Below, one piece after another: positions 23,771 to 38,529 of a stretch of 64,000 nt of DNA. A program made the translations under genes and the position numbers. The stretch comes from Saccopteryx bilineata (Eukaryota; Chordata; Mammalia; Chiroptera; Emballonuridae), in contig NC_089492.1 of the NCBI RefSeq assembly GCF_036850765.1, positions 183,908,106-183,972,105 of the forward strand. The letters are read 5' to 3'. How positions within the stretch are numbered: the stretch's first letter is position 1; every line of letters begins with the position of its first letter. Below the pieces are notes generated by a model. It worked only from the letters and a program-made list of their open reading frames with translations, searched no databases and had not been told where the DNA came from.

Positions 23771-24639
23771 CTAATGTAGCCACAGGGGCACTGAAGATGT
23801 ACACAGAAGAACAGCTATGCCCCTGTTCCACAGGAAGCCTGGAGGCCTCCACGACAGCCATCTCAGAGAGAAGAACGTGCCAAGACCTGCAGGGCCAGCT
23901 ACTGGACCAGGGACTGAAGCCCTCACCACCCTGCATGTCTGAGGCACCTAGTCTTTCTCAGATGGGGCTTATTCCAGTCTCTGGGGTGGACACCCAGTTC
24001 ATGTACCCAGAGTCTTGTTCCTGTGGGAGTCTGTCCGTTCCTCCCTGCCAGGCATTGGCGAGGTTAGTTAGCTCAGGGTTGGGGATGTGCATGGTTTCTG
24101 CTTTCTTCTTTGTATTTTTCTGTATTCTCAGAATCTCCCAAAGCAAACTGTACTGCTTTGCTAATTAAACTTTTATTTTGAGATTAAGAGAAACAAAAAA
24201 CTATTTGATTCATGTGTGGCCTCATGGTCTATTCTCTCTATTAAGGTTAACTTGGTATTTGTTTTAGTCAAACAAACCCAAAATCATAATTGATTCATTG
24301 CCTAAGGTCATTCTTGTACCTCCAACAACTTACCAAGAAAACCAACAACAATGGAATAAATTAACCAACCCATACACAGAGGAAATCATTCTTTAAGAGA
24401 CAAGTGAGTACACATATCTTTCTCTGCCTCAGGAATGCTAGCATCTGTCACTGACATCCCCAAGTCCTATCTCCAATATTATTTTCTGCTTCCTTAATGA
24501 GACTGGCTTTCTGAATTCAAGTATGTTTAATGCTGACCTATACATACATCTTAACCTCATCACTCTTTGTGCTTTCAGGTCACGTGTAACAGGGACATTT
24601 CTGAACGAAACACAGAGCCTTTGGTGTGAGATAGCCCTG
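23771..24639. other. Intron, no gene seen
   Basis: Nothing recognisable. The frame at 23764-24168 shows no domain. Confidence 0.35.
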
Positions 24640-24830
24640 CAACCAAACCTCTAGGGCTTCCCCATTCACTGCCGAGTGATCCCAAGCAAGTTACCGACCC
24701 TTCCTGAGCTCCGTCATCCTCGTCTATAAAACAGTGACTCTGAGTAAGTGCCTCACAGGACCACTGAGAACTACTTCACTTAGTGGACACACATCCATTA
24801 GCAATTACCATTGTTATTAGTAGTGCTGAT
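24640..24830 (+). mobile_element. MIR SINE, diverged
   Basis: CAAGCAAGTTACCGACCC, GAGCTCCGTCATCCTCGTC and TATAAAACAGTGACTCTGAG follow MIR order. Confidence 0.6.
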
Positions 24831-26345
24831 GTGATATTTTCACATTTATATTACTTGAAAAGGCCCAAGAATGCTGGAGAAACAGAGGAGACTGGATGAA
24901 TGTCTACACTGGAGTGATAATGGAGAAAGGAAAGCACATGTCTGTAATGGGACTGGGTAAGGAAGGAAAATAGGGACTTGTGTCAAAGGTGCCTCCAAAG
25001 TGAACAATGATTCATTCCATAGAGTCAGGGTGCTTCTGGAGGGGAAGCCTGTCCGGGCAGAAAGGAGGCACTGAAGTAGACATATGTGTTTGGGATGACA
25101 GTGGAAAGGTCGTGCAGAGGGCTGGCCTCAGGTTGGGGCCAGACCTGCCCACAGAGATGTGAGTCCAGGGCACCAGAGAGGTAGAAACAGTGAACTGAAT
25201 GAACTTCGGAGACATGAGCCCTTTATCTGGGATAAGTGAGTGCTCCAAGGACAGGGGAGGGAGAGAAGAAGATGGGAACTGAAGTTGAAGGTGGGGAATA
25301 CAGAACGAAGAATGTGTTGGACACAGAGAAGTGCTCAAGGCCAGTACACAGTGCACCCCAGGCATGGTCTGGTCAGAGGCCTGGTGCCTTCTGGAGGGCC
25401 TGGGAAGGGGGTAGACAGGCTGGGCCTGCAGGTCTGGGAGCTGGGGACAGGAGCAGTCATGCACTCTGGAGAGTGAGAGATGTGTTGAAGAAAGGGAGAA
25501 TAAGTTATCAGTGGATGAAAATGCCACTGGGACAGAACTTCTGATCAAGATATCAGCCAAAGAAGTATGGAGAGAAGGCAGAAACACCATACAACAAGGA
25601 TTGGGAACAGAAGAATTCAATGCTATAAAAATCCTAAGGGACTCAACTACAATAGCAGTTAACTGGCACTTCTTTCCTATTTGTAAAGCAGAACTGGCCT
25701 CAGGGTCTGCAGCTTATGTCCCGGTGGCTCTGTAGAATAACAGGCCACACTCTCTGCTTTGCCTGGCATGGGCCTATTTCAGGCTTCTTGTCCTGGCCTA
25801 AGAGGTAATGGTGTCTCAGTTTACTCTTAAAGATGTCTAGGTTTGGAAACTACAGCAGATGGGTCATCCTGTTTCTGTCTTTCTTTATTTTTGTGTATTC
25901 TGACTTGACACAGAGCTCTATTTTTTCCAAAAAGACTACACTCACATACCCCCCCAAGAACACCCCTTCATGTATTGGGCATATTTCTGTCCATGAGGTA
26001 GCAAAGGAGAAACCAGATGAAGCACTTCCTCAGAGGCCACTGTGTGTGTTCACTTAATTGTACGTTCATGGAAAGAAGGAAATACTTTAGTGACCTAACT
26101 TGTTGGTACCTAGGAAAACGTGGGCTAAACTCCAGCTTCTTGGAATGGTACAGTGTGTCTAAAACCAGGCTCCTGTACCCAGTTCCTAAATAAACACCAC
26201 CTAAATCTAAGAGAAGCTCATCAGAGTTGTAATCCAGTACAGAAACCATTCAAAGACTGAAACTAAGAAATAAGGAGCCTTTCTTTACTCTTGGATGCTT
26301 GCTTTTTAATAGATTTCTAGAAAAAGAATTCATGGTAGAGAAAAC
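24831..26345. other. Intron, no gene seen
   Basis: The minus frame 25012-25620 (202 codons) lies over purine-rich plus-strand DNA resembling a diverged L2. It is Ser/Pro-rich without a domain, so not called as a gene. Confidence 0.4.
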
Positions 26346-26470
26346 TGACATAGAACTTATTCTTTGCAAGGTAGTAGTCTAAGAGCTTTCCAGAATTAAG
26401 TTTTCTTTTCAATTCTCACAACTTTATGAGGTGCGGGTTTTATCCCTACCCTAGATGAGGGACTTGACTA
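26346..26470 (-). mobile_element. MIR fragment
   Basis: AATTCTCACAACTTTATGAG, GGTTTTATCCCTACCC and GAGGGACTTGACTAGC match the MIR complement loosely. Confidence 0.5.
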
Positions 26471-27104
26471 GCAAATATGAGTTACAAGCCTGAGGGAACT
26501 TGGCAGTGGGGCTGTACAGACCACTGTCCCTGACCATCTCCTTACAAGACCTCCTGCTGACCTCTGAAGTCTGTAGTTAAAAGCACATCCAATGCTAAAT
26601 GCTGTAAGGTTTGTGTCCTTTCACAGAATTAGTTTTGCAAATATCGAGCCTCAAATCTAGCAACTACTGCAGAGGCCTGTGTAATTACTGTCTGCGTACA
26701 TTTTTGCGCATATTTTGTTCCTATTTGTCACATAGGAGAAAGAGATTGTATTCCATAGAAAATATAAGTGCAAAGATTTCTGAATGGTATTTGCTTGGAG
26801 CCAGTATCAATTTACCCTTTCTCAGTCATTCAACAAATAGCATCTTTCTGTGCATGATTGAACGAGACACTGCAATCCAAAGACAAGTAAGATGTTACCC
26901 ACTGCTTTAAAGGCATTCAAGAAAGACTCACATTCTGATTTTCCTGTCAGTTTTTATCAATGAGATTCTCTTCTTTCATATTTTACCTATATACAGATAT
27001 GTCAATAAAGGAAAGTATCTTATAATATCACTGTTAAGTGTAGATGAATTATATGTTTTAAAATGTGAATTATGAATTCTCACACTCAGGGATCCAAAAT
27101 GAAA
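26471..27104. other. Intron, no gene seen
   Basis: Unassigned. The 99-codon plus frame at 26611-26910 has no recognisable domain. Confidence 0.35.
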
Positions 27105-27300
27105 CATGGGTGATATGAGCATAGACTGAGTTCAAATTCTAGCTCTGTGATTTCTAACTGGAAATTAGCTTCTCTAAGCCTCAGTTTCTTCACCTGTCAA
27201 ATAGAGTTAATAATGTCATGTAGGTCTGTTGTGAAATTAAGGGTTAGGGAGGCATGGAAGGGTCATGCATATTTCACATCCATCAAAAACTCAAGGTGAT
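27105..27300 (+). mobile_element. MIR SINE
   Basis: GAGTTCAAATTCTAGCTCTG, CTAAGCCTCAGTTTCTTCAC and AATAGAGTTAATAATG match MIR order. Confidence 0.78.
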
Positions 27301-27429
27301 AGCAACTACTGTTGTTGCTGGCAGTGTAAAATTGTTGAAGCATGTTCCAGCTGGATTGAAGGGAAAAAGTAGCAGCTGCAGTTTTGTTACACCTTGAACA
27401 AAGACAGCCCCCAATGAACCATGCTCCTG

Positions 27430-27872
27430 GCATTCATACTCTTGTTTGTCTGCTCCAACCAAGAATCTGGGCTGTTCCTGTGACTTGTTTTAACCAACAG
27501 AATACTGTGAATGTAATACTGGGCCAATTCTGGACCTGAGTCTTAAAAAGGCCTAGCAGTTTCTACTTCGGTGCTCCTGGAGGTCCTAAACTACCCTGTG
27601 GGAGAGAACATGGGGAGAGGCTCTGAGAACATGGTGGAGAAGGGGAGGGGCGACTATCCCCATGACTCTATGAGCTTCCGTTATTCCAGATAACCTTGAT
27701 TCTATCTGTCTGAGGACATATGAGTGACCACAAGAAGCCAGCAGAAGAACCATCCAGCTGAGTCCAGTCAATCCTCAGGTCACAAGAGATAATATAATTG
27801 GGTTGTTACTTTAAGCCACTAAGTTATGAGGTATTTTATTACCTAGCAACAGATAACCCAAACAGTGCTGCC
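27430..27872 (+). mobile_element. MaLR-type LTR (MLT1-like)
   Basis: The 3' end TTACTTTAAGCCACTAAGTT followed by ACCTAGCAACAGATAACCC is characteristic of MLT1J/K-like LTRs. Upstream GTGACTTGTTTTAACCAACA also fits. Confidence 0.65.
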
Positions 27873-29279
27873 CAAATAACCTGAGATTCAACACACACTG
27901 TCATTGATTCTGAGCTGTGCACAACTCTGATAAACTGAAAGACAATCATGAATGAAGACAAGTTCTTCAAAGGCTAGGATCTTCTGTCACATGCTGCCTT
28001 TTCCTCTCTCAGATCTCAGTAAACAGAAAAACTCAAAAACATAGTGGACTGACCACTTCCCTTGCACACCCACAAAGTCAGGTGCTCTGCTCAATGCTGG
28101 GAGATAAAAGGGAAAAGGCAGAGTCACTATCATTAAGGATTTTATAGTCATGACATATAAGCAAAATGATGGGTAAAGGTCACCTGGACAGAAAACAGTT
28201 ACATCTGTACATCTCTAGTTCTAGGAAGGTACTAATCTCCAGGCTTTAACCTGTACCATCTAATAAGAGATTTTTTTTTTTAATAATCAGGGTAATTAAG
28301 TCTACTTTGCTATCTGACCCCTAGATGCTCCTTTTGTGGGTCATGATGGATACGCAGGTAAGAAAATTGCTGGTCTGTCCATGCTCTATCTTTTTTAAAA
28401 AAAGAAATTGAATGCTGCAGTCGCTCAAAAAGAATGTGTTCCAGTCAGATGCTCAAAGCTATACAACTTGGTTTGATAGTTTCTTATTAAAATCAGATGC
28501 TAAATGGTGCTCCAATTATTTGCACGTTTGTTTTTCCTAATTATGAGAACTGTCATTGCTGAAAAATATGTGGAAATACATTTATTTGGCTTAACAGCCA
28601 CTCTGCTGATGTTTCTATTTTCCTTGGAATGCCAGAGCCACGTTAAGGCAAATTTTGTAGCATGACACAATCCGACTAGTCTTAACCAAACAACACCTCC
28701 TTCAAGCTCAAATAGCCTTTTGGTGATAACTACATATTTCTCATTCTCCTTTCTAAGCCAAACTTCTTAACAGAAAAAGTCTGCTTCTCTTCCCCTCATT
28801 CATTCCTTAACTGAATGCTGTGTAAATCCCAGCAATCAGACTCCTTGATACCATCCTCCCCGAGGACACTAATGATGAGTTGTCACCGAACCCTCAGGAC
28901 ACTGTTCAGTCCTTGCCATGCTGTTGGGAACTGGCAGAGTGGACCCTCCTGCTTTTATGAACTCTCTCCTGCCCTGGTCAGGTGACACCACTGGTCTTTC
29001 CTGGGTTTCCTCCTAACTCTTGTGGGTTCCGTCGGCCTTTCCTGCAGGCTCTGTGGCCTCTGCTCACAGCTTACAAGACAACAGCCCTCAGGGGGCCTTT
29101 GTAGCCCTCTTGCCCTCACTTCATGTTCTCTACTTAGAGTTTTCATCCCATGACCTCAAAGAGGATCCAGGTGCCCACGAATTCCAGATTTGTATTTCCA
29201 GCCAGACCTCTCCTGATCTCGGTTTTCTATGTTCAGTATCCCCGCCATCTTGGATGTCACAGAAGTACACAAAAGCCGG
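27873..29279. other. Intron, no gene seen
   Basis: No recognisable element. Short T- and A-runs at 28270 and 28394. Confidence 0.35.
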
Positions 29280-29600
29280 CACTCCCCAAAATAAATAATC
29301 ATTTACCCCACATACCCACTCCCTTCAGTGCTACTGATACAGTAAGTGGTACCTCCACCCACCAACTGCTTAGCCAGAAACAAGAGAGTCGTTCTTTATT
29401 CCCCTCTCATCCTCCATATCCAATCTGTAATTGAGTCTTTTTCATTCTGTCGCCTAAATACCTCTTGCAATGGTTCACAATCTTAAGTTCCTAGTGTCAC
29501 TATTTTGTCTAAAGTACGTTCATCTCTCCCCCAACTTTATAATCAACCACCTGCTAACCAGTTTCCTTGTTATCAGAATCAGTAGGGACAATTAATATTC
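29280..29600 (+). mobile_element. Possible L2-like relic
   Basis: TTATTCCCCTCTCATCCTCC and CGCCTAAATACCTCTTGCAA resemble the same L2-type region as at 8825-9133. Confidence 0.4.
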
Positions 29601-31799
29601 CATTTGCAATGATGTATCTTAATTCTGTCACAAGTAAATTTTCTCTCTTTACAGACACAAATATATAGAAGCAGTTACATTAAAAACTTGAAACAACATT
29701 AGTCACCATACCACTCTAACCCTTTCCCATAGCATGGGGAATAGTCTTATAAAAGGCAGGTTCACTGACAGCTTCATGAGGACATTGCATTAGGATGAAA
29801 TCTGGGCTGCATCACACCGCAGACAACCCTTTATGAGCAAAGCCTTGCCTACCTCTTCCTCCTTAGTGCTCACTTCTCTCCGCTCCTCCACTAGTACTCA
29901 TTTCAGAACCATTACCTCTTTTTAAGCTACAGATTGCTAGTCTCTCCTCTCTTCTCCAGGTGCTCCCACGTTCTACTCTTTCTACTAGGAGAGAAGACTC
30001 TCACATTCACTCTCTAATTCCTGGGTTAAACATTCATTTTCCTAGGAAACCTTTGCTGGTAACTTAAAATTCAGTTAGGTTTGTCTCCTTTGACTTCTTG
30101 GAGATTCTTTAAATCTAAAAACCTAAGCTCAAGCTCTGACAAGTAGGTGACAGTATTTTGTTAGTTTGAAAAAGGGGAACTTCAAGGGACCATGAAATGT
30201 AAGGCACAGCAGCCTAACTCAGTTGCCTTTCAAGTACAGCACACATGTGCTTACTCATTATCATTATTGTTTGCAATCTATCGGTTTTATCTCATTGCCT
30301 GAGTGGAAAGAATATAAACTACTAGCTCATCCCTGTGCCAGGGATGGTCTATAGGTCCTTAACAGTGGACACAGTTGGCCCATGCTGGATAAGAGGCAAT
30401 AATCTCATTTATTAACAGTGATCTACAATCCTATCATGTAAAAAGGATGTCCAGAAAAGCCCTGATATAACTTTAGGGTTTATCTGTCTCTGTTAAGAAT
30501 TGCAACCCCCCCCCCCCCCCCAATTACCTGGCCTATTAGGAATTCCTAGTGGAGAAGGATTAGAAATGTAGGATTAGCAAGGGGACCAACCACCCTGGAG
30601 ATCAGTCTTTCTGAAGAGCCCAGGAGCCCATCACACCAACTTCAAAGGCATAATCCAATTTAGACTGTTTTCATCATCCAAGGTATTTTAATCGAAGAGA
30701 AATAATTCTGTAAAACGTGCTTCCCAGGAAGGGACTCTTGAAACCTGGTGGTTGCTAAAGTTCCCAGTTATTCTGGGTAAACACATGGAAAAAATAAAGG
30801 AAGCAGAGCCTGGCCCTGAGGGAAAGAGGCAGCCAGGAACCAGGTGAAATAATTAGCTAACAAGTCAGTGTTAAGTGTTGATCCCATTCCACTGGAAGGC
30901 CTGGGGGTAAGCAGAAACTACAGCAGAAGGCCGGTGGGGGCAAAGGGACACATGAGAAGGCTGGAGCTCCATGCTCACATGAGTACCTAAGAATCTCCTG
31001 CCCACAGACACTGTTGCATCAGTGTTGCTGTACAGAGTACAATGGACAAAAGCTCATACTATGTACAAGGGGAGCTCCCAATACAGTTCAGGTCTGGATC
31101 TTCATTATGACTTACAGCTGGGTGGGGCCAGTGCAAAGACTGATGCTCACACGTTCCCAATTGTGTGGCATAGCAGGGAATAGGCAGTTAATTAATCCCA
31201 TTTAAAAGCTGCTGCCTTATTAGAATACTATTTTATCTAAGTTAGGTATGTTTGCTAATAGCTGGAATGAAAGCTTAAAAAGCAACCTTTGATTTTCCAT
31301 GAATCAATTACGTAAACTGCAGTACTTTACTGGCCTAAGAGTATATGGACTGAAACATCTCCAGTTAAGAAAAGAAAACACAGAGAATATTTCCAAGAAC
31401 ACATCAATTCAGCAATTGGTTGAATGTTAAAATCAAACAGGATAAAGTTTCTCTTTTGTTTCTTGACTGTCAATGACAAATTAAATTAGCCCAAAATTTT
31501 GCAATAAGTTACTGTATATAGGTTTTTGTCGGTTAGTAGATAGGATCATTTACCGCATTTTAAATCATTTTCTGGCTTCTTCCTCCACCGCAGCTCCCAC
31601 TGCCATGGTGGCGGCCTGTGTCTGTCCTCACTCTACATGTCACTCATTCAGGAATGTGGCTCTGGACCCATGACCTCCTGCTCTGCCAACTGGCTTCTGG
31701 AAACTACTTCCACTGACTGTTTTGCGATCCTTTGACCTCTTTGAAACTTAAAATCTATCGAGTTTTCTATCTATCCCAACCTATTGAACTTTTCCTTCC
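29601..31799. other. Intron, no gene seen; contains a C16 run
   Basis: A homopolymer of 16 C lies at 30506-30521. The rest is unassigned. Confidence 0.4.
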
Positions 31800-32049
31800 T
31801 TAGCCAATTTTCTTTTTTTTTTTTTTTAAATTTTATTTATTTATTTATTTTATTTATTTATTCATTTTAGAAAGGAGAGAGAGAGGGAGAGAAGAGAGAG
31901 ACAGAGAGAGAGAAGGGGGAGGAGCAGGAAGCATCAACTCCCATATGTGCCTTGACCAGGCAAGCCCAGGGTTTTGAACCGGCGACCTCAGCATTTCCAG
32001 GTCGACGCTTTATCCACTGCGCCACCACAGGTCAGGCCTTAGCCAATTT
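31800..32049 (-). mobile_element. Rhin-1-type SINE with 11-bp target duplication
   Basis: The minus strand reads CTGACCTGTGGTGGCGCAGT, then CGACCTGGAAATGCTGAGG, then GCATCAACTC-type body on the plus strand and a GAGA-rich tail. TTAGCCAATTT flanks 31811-32038 at 31800-31810 and 32039-32049. It has a shorter body than the ~330-bp SINE. Confidence 0.92.
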
Positions 32050-32061
32050 AAAGTTCAATAC

Positions 32062-32545
32062 TAAAGTGGGTTGAATTGTGACCCCTAAAAGTCATGTCCA
32101 AATGCTACCCCACCCCTGCCCAGTTCCTTACTTGGAAATAAGGAATTTGCAGACATAACCAAGTTGAGAATTTCTGAATGAGATTATCCTGGTTCAGGGT
32201 GGACCCTGAATCCACTGTCTGGTGTCCTTCTAAGGGAATGGAGGGATTTGAGGCACAGAGGGAAGCCATGTGAAGACAGAAGCAGAGATTTGAGTTATGC
32301 AGCAACAAGCCAGGGAACATCAAGGACTGCCCAGGAGCCACTGGCAGCTAGGGAGAGACATGGGACAGATTTTCCCTCAGCGTCCCAAGCTGGGAGTAAC
32401 CAGTCCTGCCAACATTTTGATTTTGGGCTCCCGGCCTCCAGAGGTGTGAGAGAACAGTTCTCTCATCTGTGCAACAAAGTTTGTGTTGCCTCCCTTTTTT
32501 TTTTTTTTTTTTTTTTTTTTCACCCATCTGGCAAAACTCCAGCCC
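32062..32545 (+). mobile_element. MLT1-type MaLR LTR with poly-T expansion
   Basis: GTGGGTTGAATTGTGACCCC, TACTTGGAAATAAGG, GAAGCCATGTGAAGACAG and GGCCTCCAGAGGTGTGAGAG are MLT1 blocks. The T-run of 26 at 32495-32520 sits where the family has a TTGTTTTAAG segment and so looks like a local expansion. Confidence 0.78.
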
Positions 32546-32789
32546 AGGACAGACTCAACTATCTGCTTTATCCACAGCTGTACGCGGGCAGCCAAAGCCA
32601 CTGAAACAAGTCACCAGTGCTGTGTAGGCTCACAGTCATCAATGTGAAATGGGCTTAACTCTGCATGTCCCCCTCCTCTCACCCTGGAGGAGATGACCTC
32701 ACTCATTAGCTAGAGTAGAGCTCAGCCATCAGACAGCATCACTCCCAACTTCCTACCTGCCCACCGCTGCAGCCAGGCCTCTGCTCCCT

Positions 32790-34375
32790 CCATTCCGGTG
32801 GCAGAGGTGTTCCTTTGGACTCTAACCCTTCTGTCGGGACCTTATGACTCACCCCCTCCTGACTTCTTGGCACCCTGGCCTGGTCTCTTTTATCTCACAT
32901 ATTTTCTAACAGTATGTCTCTCCTGGATCTTCCACACTGGCTTGTCACGTTTACATCTCTTTCATCATAAAAGAACGACGAATCAGAAGGCACACAGGCA
33001 GCCACCTCCCAATCAGATGATACACATACAAGTCCCTGTAGACACACATATATTTCCTCCATCACACATCCTTGTCTTATCTCTTCCCCACTTCACAGCC
33101 AGACTTCCCATAGGTGTATCCCCATTTTTTTGCCATTTCCTACTAATTTCTCATTCCATACTAATCTGGCATCTATCTCTAAATAATCTGCCCAGAGAGC
33201 TTTTGCTACATCTTCAACCTCTAGTGGATCAGAATTACTAAAGTTGATGGCATTCTTCTGTACATCACTTGACTTCATAGCACTGAACACAGTTAATCAC
33301 ACCCTCCTTGGAACATTTCTGCTCCAGGCTCCCCGTTACCTCACATTCTTCTGGCTTTCCTTCCACCTCCAGCCTCTGCTCTTCTAGCTCCTTTATGGGT
33401 TCATCTTCTTCCATCCAGTCATTAGTGATAATGCTATCCCAGACTCTCTTCCTTTCAATTTTATACTTGTTCCCTAAGGAATCTCACACATGGTCCTCAC
33501 TGTAATTAACATATATATGCAAATGGACCAACATTTACATACCAAGCACAGACCTCTTCTTGCTTTCCATATATTCAACTGCCAACAGTTGGCTGCCACA
33601 AAATCAGCTCAAACACATACCAAAACTTGTATTCTTAACTCCCCCTAACTGCTACTCCTCCAAACCTGTCACTCTCCTAGAGTACACATTCCAGGAAAGG
33701 TCAGCAACATGAGGATGTCAACTGTGACACTTCTCTTTCTCCCTCTTACATCTGACCTGTCATTAAGTCCTACCACTTGTTCCTTATAACAGCACCCAAA
33801 TCCATCATTCCTATCACCAAATATTGGTCCAAGTTACACCATCTGCATAGTGAACTCCCAACTGGTCTATCTGTTGGCATTACGCTGTTGTCTCATTGGT
33901 TCTACAGGATGCAGGCCCAGTGAAGGTCCGATCTTTGGTTCTCTCTCCAGCCTCAGCCCCATTCCAGTCCACAGTCCCAGCTCTCCCATCTCCAGCTACT
34001 GGTCTTCTCTGCATTCTCAGACCACTCACCTGCTTCTGCTGCAGGGAGTGTGCCCAGGCTGTTCTGCTGCCTGGGAGCACTTCCAAACCCCTTACCCCTC
34101 CCTCAGATCCCAGTCAGACTGTGGCCCCAGGGAGGTCTCCCTGGTCCCTCAGACTGAGTCAAGTCTTTCTCATTCCCCCAAGTCCCTTTCTTCCTCAGCC
34201 CTTATCACAGCTGTGACGTCACCTTTCTGCTTGCGATTTGATCATCTGCCTCTCCAGCTACACTGTGTAGGCCTCAAGGTCATTGACGAAGTCTATTTGT
34301 GCCCACAGTTATATCCCCAGGGCCAGGTGCCATTTCAGCAGGTGGTAGGTACTCAGTCAGTTTTGTCGTTCTAGT
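32790..34375 (+). mobile_element. L2 LINE relic, about 1.6 kb
   Basis: The plus strand at about 33283-33330 decodes to a degraded LNTVNHTLL-like segment, the CR1/L2 reverse-transcriptase motif normally written DTVDHSLLL. Following blocks (CTATCCCAGACTCTCTTCC, TGCAAATGGACCAACATTTA) and a 3' end with CCCCAGGGCCAGGTGCC and GTAGGTACTCAGTCAG keep L2 order. No intact frame remains. Confidence 0.7.
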
Positions 34376-35615
34376 TGTTGTTTTCCTTTGAGGCCCTATG
34401 TATGCAGGAAAGCTTACACACAGAGGGCCAACCCGTATAGTGTAACTGTCTGAGAACCTACTGCTTTATGTTCTATGCATCACTGCTCTCCTCCTGGTGA
34501 CATGGGAAGCACAGATGCTTTGGAGAGAAACTCCTTGTCCTGTAGTGCTTTAACCACTATGCAGAACTCAGTCTCTGGGTCTTCATGCTGAACATCTCTT
34601 AAGGACACTGGCCTTCAGCTTGGAATGGAAAGTACGTATGAGCAGCATGAGACATGAAGACCTATTTTTGAAAAATCCTTTTAGTAGCTGTTGGTGCCAA
34701 AATTGAGGAAAAGGTTGAGGTCATAGTTTTCTAATGTAGTTTTCGTATTGCCATGCAACTTGCAAAACAACATTTCTGGATGTACCTTTGAAGGTGTTGC
34801 ATATACACTAGCACACATGTCCTGTACCTTGAGTTACAGTAAAGCTACAGTATAGCTAATTATGGTAAATTATAAATGTAACTCATTGTTGAAATAAAAA
34901 CAGGCCAAGTATACACTGTTAATGTAATTTCATAGGTTCATAAAAGCAATAATTGGAAAAAAAGGAATATATAGACTTACTCTTTGTATTTAAAATCATG
35001 AACATTATTATACATATGAAAGGACATTACATACACCCACATCTAAATATATGCATACCAGCTAAAACTGGCTAACCAATTAACATTCTCACAATCAATT
35101 AATCCTCTTGTATATTTAATATTTGACTGTTATCCACGTATAGAATAGTTTGTAATTCAACGTATGACTTGAACATATACACATGATGTTAAACATCCTT
35201 ATGTTGTCAATATTTTTCTCCTTTGGGCAAAAAACTAGTACAGAAAGTCTCTCCTTTCCAAAAATAAGAAATAATATTTCTGAATCTAGTTAAATACAAA
35301 GAGTACTACAGTGTAAACCACTGACTTAAGTAAGACCCCAAACTGCTTCTGTTCTATCATGAAGCCCTCCAACTGTTGGGATATAGAGATAGTCCAGAGT
35401 CTATCCTCCAGCTTCTCTAACTCAGAAGCTGAATGTCTCTTAAAAAATCAAACAAAATAAAAACAAAACAAAAGTACACACAAATATCAGGTTCAGCGGC
35501 AATTTAATCACTATGGCCATAGAAATCATAAGAACTTGCTAAGAATAATTAAAATAAGCATGATTAAAGTTGCAACTTTGCCTGTCACATCTTTTTTCAT
35601 TCTTTCTCTCCAAAG
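34376..35615. other. AT-rich intron, no gene seen
   Basis: No recognisable element. 34860-35320 is strongly AT-rich. Confidence 0.4.
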
Positions 35616-35859
35616 AACTTTAAATGAAAATTTTGTCAGACTTGCAATGATTTATGAATAATCTGATGTCATTGTATTTGCACTTACCAAAAGACAAGTT
35701 TTTGGAAATCTTGAAGAAGTCAGTGTAACTGATACGGTGCCCCTGCACGTGAGGAGCCCTGGAGCCTTGCCTGTGGCCTTGGCAAATGCACTAAACAAAG
35801 CTCTTGATTTGCTGGGAGCAAATGCATCTACCACATCATCATTCCCAGACTCATGCTGA
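35616..35859 (+). pseudogene. Candidate exon fossil of unknown origin
   Basis: A convincing splice-acceptor pattern (TTTCATTCTTTCTCTCCAAAG, ending at 35615) precedes an 80-codon frame ending at TGA 35857-35859, with one internal TAA at 35659-35661. The product has protein-like composition (for example LTKRQVFGNLEEVSVTD and ALPVALANALNKALDLLGA). I do not recognise the family. It could be a degraded exon, part of a retrocopy, or chance. It lies on the strand opposite to PHACTR1. Confidence 0.3.
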
Positions 35860-36805
35860 TCAATGGCAATCATTCAAATGTATATTTCTATTATTATAAA
35901 CCATCTTCATAGCAAAGTCATAAAGAACATTGTAAAGGATCTGCTGTAATCTTAGCAATTATTTTTCTAGTGCTTACAGATCATTCCTTTTTCTTGTTCT
36001 GACATGTGTTTTACACCTCACTTTGCTTAAAGAATGTATTTCACTTATATTTCTCCTCTCCAGGGCAATGATCTAAGTGCTTTTTTCCATGTTACCTCAT
36101 GGCAGAGGGCATCCAGAAGAGTCATCCATTTAGTTTCACCTGTATATAAATCTCTCAGAGTTTGGAAATGTAGGAATGACCTACACGTACACCTTAACAG
36201 ATCTGTACAATGACCAAGAGGCTGGAAAATGTGTTCAGGTGAATGGATTCAAACATTGAGGTGAAAATGTAGAGATTTATAGACTCCAGAGGTTCATTTT
36301 AATCTTAGGAACAGATTACATATAGTAACAGGGCACTGAGACTTTCATCTAAGAAACAGTATCAGAACATGAACTGGGGATGTCCACCACGAGGAATGTT
36401 TAAGATTTCAAGACTTCATGTGACTTTCCTGTGTTTGTTATTCTCTTCCATTCCTCCAAAGCTACTGGCATTAAAATGACTGGCTCTGTGGAATAGCATT
36501 CAGGCACAAGAAACAGATCATCTCCTATTTCATGGTTAGTTTAGTAGTGACCAAAAAATAGAGGAGGTGGTTATTTTGAGGAGGGGAGAGGGCAGGTTGA
36601 GCTTTCTAGGAAGTAGAGGAAGAAAGAAATAAAAGTGCTGGAGTAGGCCTGGAATGTCCAGGGCACATAATTAGCAAAATAAATACAAAACAAACAAACA
36701 AAAAAGAACCTGAATAGCTCTTCTTTCATCTCATCTGAAACAGGATAGAATCAGGACTCTTTCACTATACATTATCATCGGCACTCACTTTTTCATTTAA
36801 AAAAT
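35860..36805. other. Intron, no gene seen
   Basis: No recognisable element. Confidence 0.35.
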
Positions 36806-36990
36806 ATCCGTATAGTGTGCCACATAAAGTCTCCACAATCTTAGGTTATGGAGGTACAATTCTTAACCCTATTTTATATATGGGGACATTGAGGTACAGA
36901 GTTAAATAAACTGGGCAAGGCCATATAACTACCAAGCATCAGAGCTGAGACTTGAACCCAGGCACTTAAACTCCAATCTCTCTTCTTAAC
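36806..36990 (-). mobile_element. MIR SINE
   Basis: TATGGGGACATTGAGGTACA, AACTGGGCAAGGCCATATAA and GCTGAGACTTGAACCCAGG are the MIR complement in order. Confidence 0.82.

Positions 36991-38529
<1,539 letters not shown>

Noticed and set aside
25012..25620. 202-codon minus-strand frame
   Set aside because: Ser/Pro/Leu-rich translation of a purine-rich strand, with no domain, splice context or start context. Probably repeat-derived.
32495..32640. Processed retrocopy with poly-A tail on the minus strand
   Set aside because: The T-run coincides with a T-rich position of the surrounding MLT1 LTR, whose sequence seems to continue after it. No target duplication was found.
33850..34374. 174-codon plus-strand frame
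   Set aside because: Lies within the L2 relic. Composition reflects pyrimidine-rich L2 sequence.
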